DNA from: an uncultured Ruminococcus sp.
GTDB taxonomy: Bacteria; Bacillota_A; Clostridia; Oscillospirales; Ruminococcaceae
Assembly (NCBI GenBank): GCA_937880065.1
Contig: CALFMA010000725.1
Coordinates: 1-5,851 of the forward strand
Direction: 5' to 3'
Length of the DNA stretch: 5,851 bases
Shown here: piece after piece, positions 1 to 5,511 of the stretch
Numbering within the stretch: the stretch's first letter is position 1
Layout: each line of letters starts with the position of its first letter
Notes under the pieces: generated by a model
The model's database searches: none
Told to the model about the DNA's origin: nothing
The model's input: only the letters and a program-made list of their open reading frames with translations
Translations under genes and position numbers: made by a program

Positions 1-85
1 GTTTGCGGATGTGCGAGGCACTTTAATATAATTATACATCATTTTTTCTGATTTGTAAAGCGTAAATTATGATACTTTTTTATTG
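1..85. other. Non-coding upstream stretch, no gene seen
   Basis: This short AT-rich stretch lies upstream of promoter P1. All three forward frames close within about 50 bases, so any upstream gene ends at or before the window edge and cannot be identified. I see no terminator hairpin or RNA gene in it. Confidence 0.5.
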
Positions 86-114
86 TTGACAATAATTGAA
101 ATTTGGTGTATAAT
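86..114 (+). promoter_or_regulatory. Sigma-A promoter P1 for genes 1-2
   Basis: A perfect -35 box TTGACA (86-91) and a perfect -10 box TATAAT (109-114) are separated by 17 nt, the optimal housekeeping sigma spacing. The predicted transcription start is near 121, giving a short leader of about 24 nt before the ATG at 145. It sits directly upstream of gene 1 and should also drive gene 2, since no promoter of comparable quality lies in the 16-nt gap between them. Unlike P2 and P3, its surroundings do not contain the shared AAAAAGTATTGACTTTT block. Confidence 0.85.
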
Positions 115-129
115 AATAAAAAATAATTC

Positions 130-134
130 GGAGG
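130..134 (+). promoter_or_regulatory. Ribosome binding site that sets the gene 1 start
   Basis: GGAGG at 130-134 lies 10 nt before ATG 145 and 7 nt before an in-frame TTG at 142. The more upstream in-frame TTG at 136 is only 1 nt from the GGAGG, too close to be used. ATG 145 also gives a signal peptide that starts with a normal basic n-region (MNRLKK). Confidence 0.7.
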
Positions 135-144
135 ATTGATTTTG

Positions 145-1314
145 ATGAATAGATTAAAGAAAATGGCGGTTGTTGTTACAGCTATGGTAACTATGGGAAG
201 CGTTGCAAATATGCCGATTATTCAGAATGTTATAACAAATCCAACCTTAAATGCAAGTGCTGATTATTATGGGGATTTTGAATATTCTATTATTAAAATA
301 ACTGATACGCCTTATAAGGCAATAAACGGAACCTGTGTTATAACAAAATATTTGGGTACAGCTGAAACAGTAACTATTCCGTCAACCATTAACGGAATTA
401 AGGTGTGCGTAATCGGTGATAGTGCGTTTAAGGGGAATACAAAGGTTAAAAAAGTAATTTTGCCTGATACAATTATTGATTTGCAGGTAAGTGCCTTCCA
501 TGGCTGTACAAATCTTGAAACAATAAATACACCTGACAGTCTTAAAGTGATAAGATCCAACTGTTTTGAGAATTGCTCCAAATTAAAATCTTTTAACTTC
601 AATAAGGTTGAAATCATAGGCTGGTATATTTTGAAAAGCTGTAAAAGTATTACAGAAGCTTATATTCCCGGAACTTTAAAAAGAGTTGGTATCGGAGCAT
701 TTGAACAATGTACTAATCTCAAAACATTGACATTTGCCGAAGGAGTAGAAATAATTGAATCATACGTAGCATTAGATACTCCGGCTCTTGAGAAAATAAC
801 TATTGCGGGTAGTGTTAAGGAAATTAGTGACCTCGCTTTATGTTATGCCACATATAATTATAAAATTGATGAAAATACAAGCGGAACTACATATGTTTTG
901 TCTATTGATAACCTCAAAGAATACAACTTTGTTGAAGGTTCAGCTGCTGAACAATACGGAATTGACAAAGGAATAATCGAGGTTTTTGAGGGTGAATTCT
1001 CCTACGAAAACAATTTCGCTCCCATTCCTCCTCCAACATTTTATAATAAAGTGGGAGATCCAAACGGCAGCGGTGCTGTTGATGCCTCTGACGCATCAGT
1101 TGTTCTTGCGGAATACTCCGCAGTTCAGACAGGAAAAAAAGAAACTTTTACTGAAATGCAAAAAAGAATTGCGGATGTGAACAGAGATGGTTCAGTTGAT
1201 GCAGTTGATGCCTCTGAAATCCTCCGCTATTATGCAGAACTCTCCACAGGAAAAACTCCCACTTGGAGCTATACACCGAATATCGGAAACAAATTCCCAA
1301 ACTTAACTAGCTAA
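145..1314 (+). CDS. Secreted LRR_5 (BspA-like) dockerin protein, gene 1
   Basis: A 389-residue exported protein from ATG 145. Residues 1-21 form a signal peptide (MNRLKK, then a hydrophobic stretch rich in A, V, M, T). Cleavage could be after residue 21 or at ASA|D near residue 39. Residues about 62-232 hold degenerate LRR_5 repeats of the type 'CxxLxxxxxPxxLxxIgxxaFxxC', a fold known for binding proteins or surfaces, not catalysis. Residues 303-374 form a dockerin with two calcium loops: D305/N307/S309/D316 and D344/N346/D348/D355. Loop 1 has Ser where Asp is usual at position 5. A 15-residue tail follows the conserved PTW (372-374). The protein should be exported and attached to a cohesin encoded elsewhere; its ligand cannot be read from sequence. 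It ends in tandem TAA stops and is followed 16 nt later by gene 2, likely co-transcribed from P1. Domain calls are firm; biological role is unknown. Confidence 0.88.
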   Translation: MNRLKKMAVVVTAMVTMGSVANMPIIQNVITNPTLNASADYYGDFEYSIIKITDTPYKAINGTCVITKYLGTAETVTIPSTINGIKVCVIGDSAFKGNTKVKKVILPDTIIDLQVSAFHGCTNLETINTPDSLKVIRSNCFENCSKLKSFNFNKVEIIGWYILKSCKSITEAYIPGTLKRVGIGAFEQCTNLKTLTFAEGVEIIESYVALDTPALEKITIAGSVKEISDLALCYATYNYKIDENTSGTTYVLSIDNLKEYNFVEGSAAEQYGIDKGIIEVFEGEFSYENNFAPIPPPTFYNKVGDPNGSGAVDASDASVVLAEYSAVQTGKKETFTEMQKRIADVNRDGSVDAVDASEILRYYAELSTGKTPTWSYTPNIGNKFPNLTS

Positions 1315-1330
1315 TAAAAGGAAGAAAAGA

Positions 1331-2428
1331 ATGAATATTATTAAGCGTATTGTCAATATAGTTTTATCGGCTGCAATTTCTATAGGCTGTGTAGGTACTG
1401 TCTATAGAAATTATGAAAGTGAATATTCTTTTATCTGCTTAGCCGCTGGTGATTACCTCGGTGTTGAAGCGAATGATGACGGAACTTTAGCAATTTCTAA
1501 GTACACGGGAACAGCAGAAACAGTTGTAATTCCCGCAGCACACAATGGAAGAAAAATTACTTCTATCAAAAGAGATGTTTTCAAGAAAAATCAGTCAATA
1601 AAGAAAGTTGTTTTTTCCGAAAATTTAAAAAGAATTGAATATAATGCATTTGCGTCCTGTCCAAATCTTGAAATTGCAGAATTCCCCGACAGCCTTGAAG
1701 TTGTGGAGGAATATGCATTCGACAGATGCCCAAAGCTTTCAACGGTTAACCTTAACAATGTAAAAGAAGTGGGAAATTGTGCTTTTCAGCTTTGCACTTC
1801 ACTTACTTTTATACACGTTCCGGGAAGTTTAACCACACTTGTTGACCACGCTTTCCACGGCTGTGAAAATGTGTCAACAATGGTTATTGCTGAGGGTGTG
1901 AAAACAATTGAGGAAGATGCGGCATTGAACCTCTATAATCTCAAAAATATAACAATTCCAAAAAGTGTTACAAGTATTGCAGATAATTCATTGGGATTCT
2001 TTTACAGAAACGGTAATTACATTAAATCGGATGATGTTGTATTTAATGTATACAGCAATTCGGCTGGGCTTGAATATGCAAAGAAATTCGGATTTAATTA
2101 TATAGTCATTGACAGCCTTCTGACAACTCCAAATGCTACATATCCAAATATTGTACGTCCTCCTGTTAATACAAGCGTAACAACTGCAACACCTGTGTAT
2201 ATCATTGGCGATGCAAATAATGATGCGGTAATAGATTCTTCTGATGCGTCAACAGTTCTTGCGGAATATTCGGCAATTCAGACAGGTAAAAGCAGTTTGC
2301 TGGGAAATAGTCAGGAAAAAGCCGCCGATGTAAACGGTGACGGATTAATTAATTCCTCTGATGCTTCTGAAATACTTCAATACTACTCTAAAACCGCAAC
2401 AGGTTATCATCCAACTTGGAAGCGATAG
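1331..2428 (+). CDS. Secreted LRR_5 dockerin protein, gene 2
   Basis: A 365-residue protein starting at ATG 1331, with AAGGAAG at 1318-1324 six nt upstream. The N-terminus (MNIIKR plus a hydrophobic core to about residue 25) is a signal peptide. C20 sits in ISIGC, a weak lipobox look-alike with Ser at -3. LRR_5 repeats span about 52-222, followed by a cap strand near 237-262 (AGLEYAKKFGFNYIVI) typical of the end of such arrays. A Pro/Thr-rich linker (265-290) leads to a dockerin (291-363) with complete loops D294/N296/D298/D305 and D333/N335/D337/D344. It ends shortly after PTW. Positions 10-11 of both loops are Ser-Ser, as in gene 3. It is a close paralogue of gene 4, with near-identical DNA over the signal-peptide codons. 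Likely exported and cohesin-bound, acting as an adhesin or surface-binding module; no catalytic domain is seen. Confidence 0.88.
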   Translation: MNIIKRIVNIVLSAAISIGCVGTVYRNYESEYSFICLAAGDYLGVEANDDGTLAISKYTGTAETVVIPAAHNGRKITSIKRDVFKKNQSIKKVVFSENLKRIEYNAFASCPNLEIAEFPDSLEVVEEYAFDRCPKLSTVNLNNVKEVGNCAFQLCTSLTFIHVPGSLTTLVDHAFHGCENVSTMVIAEGVKTIEEDAALNLYNLKNITIPKSVTSIADNSLGFFYRNGNYIKSDDVVFNVYSNSAGLEYAKKFGFNYIVIDSLLTTPNATYPNIVRPPVNTSVTTATPVYIIGDANNDAVIDSSDASTVLAEYSAIQTGKSSLLGNSQEKAADVNGDGLINSSDASEILQYYSKTATGYHPTWKR

Positions 2429-2434
2429 TTTGTT

Positions 2435-2470
2435 AAAAAGTATTGACTTTTGATTTGTATATGTTATAAT
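2435..2470 (+). promoter_or_regulatory. Promoter P2 (extended -10) for genes 3-4
   Basis: TTGACT (2443-2448) and TATAAT (2465-2470) are 16 nt apart, with TG at 2462-2463 giving an extended -10 (TGTTATAAT). The -35 is embedded in a 17-nt block, AAAAAGTATTGACTTTT (2435-2451), that recurs exactly at P3. The promoter starts 7 nt after the gene 2 stop, and transcription would begin near 2477, inside the hairpin described next. It can serve gene 3 and, through the 18-nt gap, gene 4. Confidence 0.82.
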
Positions 2471-2507
2471 AATGATATGCACAATCTGTGTATATCATTA
2501 TTTTTTT
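2471..2507 (+). promoter_or_regulatory. Hairpin plus T-tract at the start of the gene 3 leader
   Basis: The left arm 2471-2483 pairs with the right arm 2487-2499 across a 3-nt loop: 13 pairs, one of them a G-U (2479-2491). A run of seven T (2501-2507) follows almost at once, and the GGAGG of gene 3 is at 2511-2515. For transcripts reading through from gene 2 this could be a weak, AT-rich intrinsic terminator. For transcripts from P2, which start near 2477, only part of the left arm would be transcribed, leaving a short 5' hairpin. As DNA the symmetry could also be an operator. The sequence does not decide among these. Confidence 0.5.
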
Positions 2508-2520
2508 AACGGAGGATATT

Positions 2521-3390
2521 ATGAGAAAATTTAAAAAGTTTATGGCAATGTCAATGGCACTTGCGGTTTTGTCAACTTCAACAGCTGTAACATCTTTTGC
2601 AGCTTCAACAGAAACGGCAATTCCAATGGTAACCGCTGTGACAGAGGGGGAGGAAGAAACACCCTCAATAATTACAAGAACTATGGGTTCTTTAGAAATG
2701 ACTGTCAATCTGGAGAAAATTGAAGTTTTAATCAAAGAAACCACATCTGATATGTCTATGGAATTTAAAAAGGACGGCATATATATTGACGGTACAATAA
2801 TTGAAGCATTCGAAGATGAAGATAAATCCGAAACCGAATATGAAGCTACACAGGAAGATTTTGAATTTATTATGCTTGTGCTTGGTGTGCTTATGGAAAT
2901 TCAGACGGATAAGCTTATTTTTACTGATAATGTTATCGAAGTAAAATCCAACCTTATTGAAAACACTGGTGCCCCTGCTGAATATTTTGTACAGTTCGGA
3001 AAAAACATCAAATCAATTACTCCCGATTTGATAATTGCCCCTGATTCAAAAGTTACAATAGAGGGCTATAAGGGGACAGCTGCCGAAGTCTTTGCAGCTG
3101 AACAAAACTATACGTTCATTGCCCTTGACGAAACAGCTGATATTCCCGCTAAGTCCCATGAAAAAGGGGATATAAACGGTGACGGAGCAGTTGATTCTTC
3201 CGATGCCTCATCAGTTCTTGCAGGATATTCGGCAATTCAGACAGGGGGAGCATTGGATTTATCAGATGAACAGAAAAAAGCCGCTGATGTAAACGGTGAC
3301 AGCGTTGTTGATTCCTCTGATGCTTCTGAAATCCTCCGTTACTATGCTGACCTTTCTACAGGAAAAAATCCCACTTGGAACAACAACTAA
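2521..3390 (+). CDS. Secreted dockerin protein sharing its ectodomain with gene 5
   Basis: A 289-residue protein from ATG 2521, with GGAGG (2511-2515) 5 nt upstream; an in-frame GTG at 2488 lies upstream of that site and is not used. The signal peptide (MRKFKK, hydrophobic core, SFA|A near residue 27) closely resembles that of gene 5. Residues about 49-202 form an ectodomain I cannot assign to a named enzyme family. It is rich in beta-prone hydrophobic/charged alternation, has an acidic stretch around 97-115, and ends in a cap (GYKGTAAEVFAAEQNYTFIAL, in part) like the last strand of LRR_5 arrays. The dockerin (215-286) has full loops D217/N219/D221/D228 and D256/N258/D260/D267 and ends with PTW plus three Asn. 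It lies under P2 and 18 nt before gene 4. It is presumably exported and bound to a cohesin; the ectodomain partner is unknown. Confidence 0.87.
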   Translation: MRKFKKFMAMSMALAVLSTSTAVTSFAASTETAIPMVTAVTEGEEETPSIITRTMGSLEMTVNLEKIEVLIKETTSDMSMEFKKDGIYIDGTIIEAFEDEDKSETEYEATQEDFEFIMLVLGVLMEIQTDKLIFTDNVIEVKSNLIENTGAPAEYFVQFGKNIKSITPDLIIAPDSKVTIEGYKGTAAEVFAAEQNYTFIALDETADIPAKSHEKGDINGDGAVDSSDASSVLAGYSAIQTGGALDLSDEQKKAADVNGDSVVDSSDASEILRYYADLSTGKNPTWNNN

Positions 3391-3392
3391 TT

Positions 3393-3398
3393 GAGAGG
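3393..3398 (+). promoter_or_regulatory. Ribosome binding site that sets the gene 4 start
   Basis: GAGAGG (3393-3398) is 10 nt before ATG 3409 and only 1 nt before the in-frame ATG at 3400; a TTG at 3391 lies upstream of it. ATG 3409 is preferred because it aligns exactly with the gene 2 start (both begin MNIIKRIVNIVLSAA). Spacing is slightly long, as for gene 1. Confidence 0.65.
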
Positions 3399-3408
3399 TA
3401 TGAAAAAG

Positions 3409-4440
3409 ATGAATATTATAAAGCGTATTGTCAATATAGTTTTATCAGCCGCACTTTCTATAGGTTGTGTAGAGTTAATGCAGTACAATTATAATAAGGA
3501 TTTTTCAATAATAAGCTCAGCCGCAGAACTTGATTTTAAGACATCTGTCAATGATGACGGTACTATAGCAGTTTTTGGCTATTCAGGAACAGATGAAAAG
3601 GTTATAGTTCCCCGAACAATTGGTGAAAGAACGGTAACTGCTATTGGGAAATGCTGTTTCGAGGACAATCAGACAATAAAGGAAGTTGTTTTGCCCGACA
3701 CCATAAAAACCATTGATTACAAGGCATTTTCAAAATGTAAAAATCTTGAAACAGTAAATATTCCCGGCGGCATAGAAATTATTGATGAATATGCTTTTAC
3801 AACCTGTCACAGCCTGAAATCCATTGACCTTAAAAACGTCAAAAAACTTGGCAATTATGCTTTCCAGCTCTGTATATCCCTTGAAGAAATATATGTTCCC
3901 GGAAGTGTAACTACTGTTGTAGACCACGCTTTTCACGGCTGTCATAGTGTGAAAACGCTGACATTCGGCGAAGGAGTAAAAAAAATTGAAAGTACGGCTG
4001 CTTTAAATTCGTTCAGCATTGAAAAAATAACAATTCCCAAAAGTGTTACCGAAATAGGAGAATATGCGCTGGGATACTATTATTATCACCCGAATTATGT
4101 ACTCTTTTCTCCGACATTTTATGTGTACAACAACACAGCAGGACTTGAATATGCCAAAAATAACGGTTTTGACTATGTAATTATTGACGGAGCGGAAACA
4201 ACTGATTTTCTTTTAGGCGATGTCAATTCCGACGGAACAGTAAATTCATCTGACGCATCAGCAGTTCTTGCGGAATATTCGGCAATTCAGACTGGGGGAG
4301 CGTCAACTTTATCGGCTGAACAGAAAAAAGCCGCCGATGTAAACGCTGACAGCAAAATTGATTCAACAGACGCTTCAAAAATCCTTGAATATTACGCAGC
4401 TGTTTCAACAGGGCAGATTCCGAATTGGAATGAAATGTGA
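3409..4440 (+). CDS. Secreted LRR_5 dockerin protein, paralogue of gene 2
   Basis: A 343-residue protein from ATG 3409. The signal peptide (MNIIKRIVNIVLSAALSIGC) matches gene 2 at 19 of 20 residues. LRR_5 repeats span about 52-228 and include the block VPGS.TT.VDHAFHGC shared with gene 2. A cap strand near 237-260 (AGLEYAKNNGFDYVII) ends the array. Unlike gene 2 there is almost no linker: the dockerin starts at about 268. Its loops are D271/N273/D275/D282 and D310/N312/D314/D321, and it ends PNWNEM, so the terminal Trp is retained. It follows gene 3 by 18 nt and is probably translated from the same P2 transcript, pairing an LRR protein with the gene 3 module. Role is inferred as non-catalytic surface binding via a cohesin-dockerin contact; the cohesin is not in the window. 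Confidence 0.88.
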   Translation: MNIIKRIVNIVLSAALSIGCVELMQYNYNKDFSIISSAAELDFKTSVNDDGTIAVFGYSGTDEKVIVPRTIGERTVTAIGKCCFEDNQTIKEVVLPDTIKTIDYKAFSKCKNLETVNIPGGIEIIDEYAFTTCHSLKSIDLKNVKKLGNYAFQLCISLEEIYVPGSVTTVVDHAFHGCHSVKTLTFGEGVKKIESTAALNSFSIEKITIPKSVTEIGEYALGYYYYHPNYVLFSPTFYVYNNTAGLEYAKNNGFDYVIIDGAETTDFLLGDVNSDGTVNSSDASAVLAEYSAIQTGGASTLSAEQKKAADVNADSKIDSTDASKILEYYAAVSTGQIPNWNEM

Positions 4441-4460
4441 AAAAATTGTGAATTTTCAGG

Positions 4461-4496
4461 AAAAAGTATTGACTTTTAATATATGTGTGCTATAAT
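4461..4496 (+). promoter_or_regulatory. Promoter P3 (extended -10) for gene 5
   Basis: TTGACT (4469-4474) and TATAAT (4491-4496) are 16 nt apart, and TGC directly before TATAAT gives an extended -10. The block AAAAAGTATTGACTTTT (4461-4477) is identical to that of P2, and the architecture (16-nt spacer, extended -10, hairpin next to the start) is the same, so the two promoters look duplicated and probably share control. Transcription would start near 4503, leaving a leader of about 60 nt. Confidence 0.82.
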
Positions 4497-4499
4497 ATA

Positions 4500-4522
4500 G
4501 GTGTATACTTGACGTATATATC
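4500..4522 (+). promoter_or_regulatory. Leader hairpin of gene 5
   Basis: Arms 4500-4508 and 4514-4522 pair across a 5-nt loop: 9 pairs with two G-U. It occupies the same place relative to the -10 as the hairpin at P2 but differs in stem sequence and has no T-tract after it, so it is unlikely to terminate. It may shield the 5' end of the mRNA or mark a DNA operator. At 9 AT-rich pairs, chance is a real alternative. Confidence 0.35.
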
Positions 4523-4548
4523 ATAGCTTAATTTACTTTAACACAATC

Positions 4549-4555
4549 AGGAGGT
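4549..4555 (+). promoter_or_regulatory. Strong ribosome binding site of gene 5
   Basis: AGGAGGT is the fullest anti-16S match in the window, with AGGAGG ending 8 nt before ATG 4563. It suggests that the anchored protein is translated at a high level compared with genes 2 and 4, whose sites are weaker. Confidence 0.75.
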
Positions 4556-4562
4556 CATAATT

Positions 4563-5471
4563 ATGAAGACATTCAGAAAAATCACAGCTTGGGCAATGGC
4601 TCTCGCAATCTCATCAACAGCAACAGCTGTAACTGCTTTTGCAGATGAAACTGAAACTACAACAACAGAGGCTGTAACTACTACTTTGGCAGAAGTTGTA
4701 ACAACTACAACTGCTCCTACAGAAAATGCTCCCATAATTGTTGATAATGCAAGAGCACAATTCGGTACGGTTACAGTTAAAGTTAAAGACGACACAGTTA
4801 CAAAGGAAGTTTCAATCAAGGATTCCGCAACAGGAATGAGTGTTGAATTAAAGGGAAATACCGTTAATTTCGACGGCTCCGTTATTCAGACAATTGATAT
4901 TTCCAATACTGAGCTTACAGATGAACAAAATGCCGTTCTTGCCGGACTTCTTAAAGTTGCATCATCAGTTAAGGTTGATACATTGAATTTCTCTGACAAT
5001 GTTACAGAGGTAAAGTCAATGGCTATCGGCAATGCAATGTCTGAAAATTTAACAATGGTATTCGGTAAGAACATCAAGACAATTGCTGATGATTTACTTG
5101 GCGAATCAACTGCAAAGGTAACAATTAAGGGTTATAAGGGTACAGCTGCTGAAACATTTGCGGCATCAAAGAATTACACATTTGTTGCTCTTGACGAACC
5201 TGCTGTAACTACAACAGAAACTACACCAATAACCACAACAACTCTTGATAATACAACAACTACAACTGCATCTTTATCAACAACTACAACAGCATCTTCA
5301 TCAACAAGCACAACAACTACAAAGAAATCAACTACAACAAGCAAGGCTACAACAACTAAGGCAGGCAGTTCACCTAAGACAGGGGATTCAGGCGTTGGTG
5401 CAGTTGCAGGTATCCTCGCACTTTCCGCAGTAACAGGTGCAATTGCTCTCAGAAAGAAAGATAACGAATAA
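4563..5471 (+). CDS. Sortase-anchored surface protein with the gene 3 ectodomain
   Basis: A 302-residue protein from ATG 4563. The signal peptide (MKTFRK, hydrophobic core, AFA|D after residue 27) is followed by a Thr-rich segment (28-52). The ectodomain (about 56-211) aligns along its length with gene 3, best from 'SDNVTEVKS' to the end: FGKNIK, then VTI.GYKGTAAE.FAA..NYTF.ALDE. This end resembles LRR_5 array caps. A long Thr/Ser-rich stalk (215-269) leads to SPKTG (270-274), a hydrophobic span (about 277-295) and a basic tail RKKDNE, the three-part layout of a cell-wall sorting signal, with Ser in place of Leu in LPXTG. Sortase should link Thr273 to peptidoglycan. It has no dockerin and no recognisable cohesin. 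It sits alone between P3 and a strong terminator, with tandem TAA stops. The ectodomain function is unknown; it could display a binding site or interact with the gene 3 module. Confidence 0.88.
   Translation: MKTFRKITAWAMALAISSTATAVTAFADETETTTTEAVTTTLAEVVTTTTAPTENAPIIVDNARAQFGTVTVKVKDDTVTKEVSIKDSATGMSVELKGNTVNFDGSVIQTIDISNTELTDEQNAVLAGLLKVASSVKVDTLNFSDNVTEVKSMAIGNAMSENLTMVFGKNIKTIADDLLGESTAKVTIKGYKGTAAETFAASKNYTFVALDEPAVTTTETTPITTTTLDNTTTTTASLSTTTTASSSTSTTTTKKSTTTSKATTTKAGSSPKTGDSGVGAVAGILALSAVTGAIALRKKDNE
5206..5369 (+). repeat. Low-complexity Thr/Ser stalk-coding DNA (ACA/ACT runs)
   Basis: Imperfect runs of ACA, ACT and ACC codons, with some TCA/TCT, encode residues 215-269 of gene 5. A shorter stretch of the same kind lies at about 4644-4712. 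Such tracts commonly form extended wall-spanning stalks, often glycosylated, and are prone to length change by slippage. Basic residues appear only toward the C-terminal end (KK, SK, TK), next to the sorting motif. Confidence 0.8.
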
Positions 5472-5511
5472 TAAGTGTAATTACCGTGTAAGGGCGGATG
5501 AATAATACAAT

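Noticed and set aside
136..144. Upstream TTG starts for gene 1
   Set aside because: TTG 136 is 1 nt from GGAGG, too close for initiation; TTG 142 has acceptable spacing but the adjacent ATG is the stronger start codon.
2488..2520. GTG start at 2488 extending gene 3 by 11 residues
   Set aside because: It lies upstream of the GGAGG at 2511-2515 and inside the leader hairpin; ATG 2521 has the right spacing and gives a normal signal peptide.
2433..2780. Minus-strand open frame over P2 and the start of gene 3
   Set aside because: It is antisense to the signal-peptide and promoter region, has no ribosome binding site I can see, and reflects the codon composition of gene 3.
4441..4460. Terminator after gene 4
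   Set aside because: No stable stem with a T-tract is present before P3, so readthrough into gene 5 remains possible.
4656..5369. CRISPR array or tandem-repeat locus
   Set aside because: The repetition is codon-scale ACA/ACT within a coding stalk; there are no spaced direct repeats.
5245..5433. Gln/Leu-rich frame inside gene 5
   Set aside because: It is the frame-shifted reading of ACA/ACT codons in the Thr stalk.
4563..5471. Gene 5 as the scaffoldin for the neighbouring dockerins
   Set aside because: It has no segment resembling a cohesin, and its ectodomain is homologous to that of the dockerin-bearing gene 3 and not to known cohesins.
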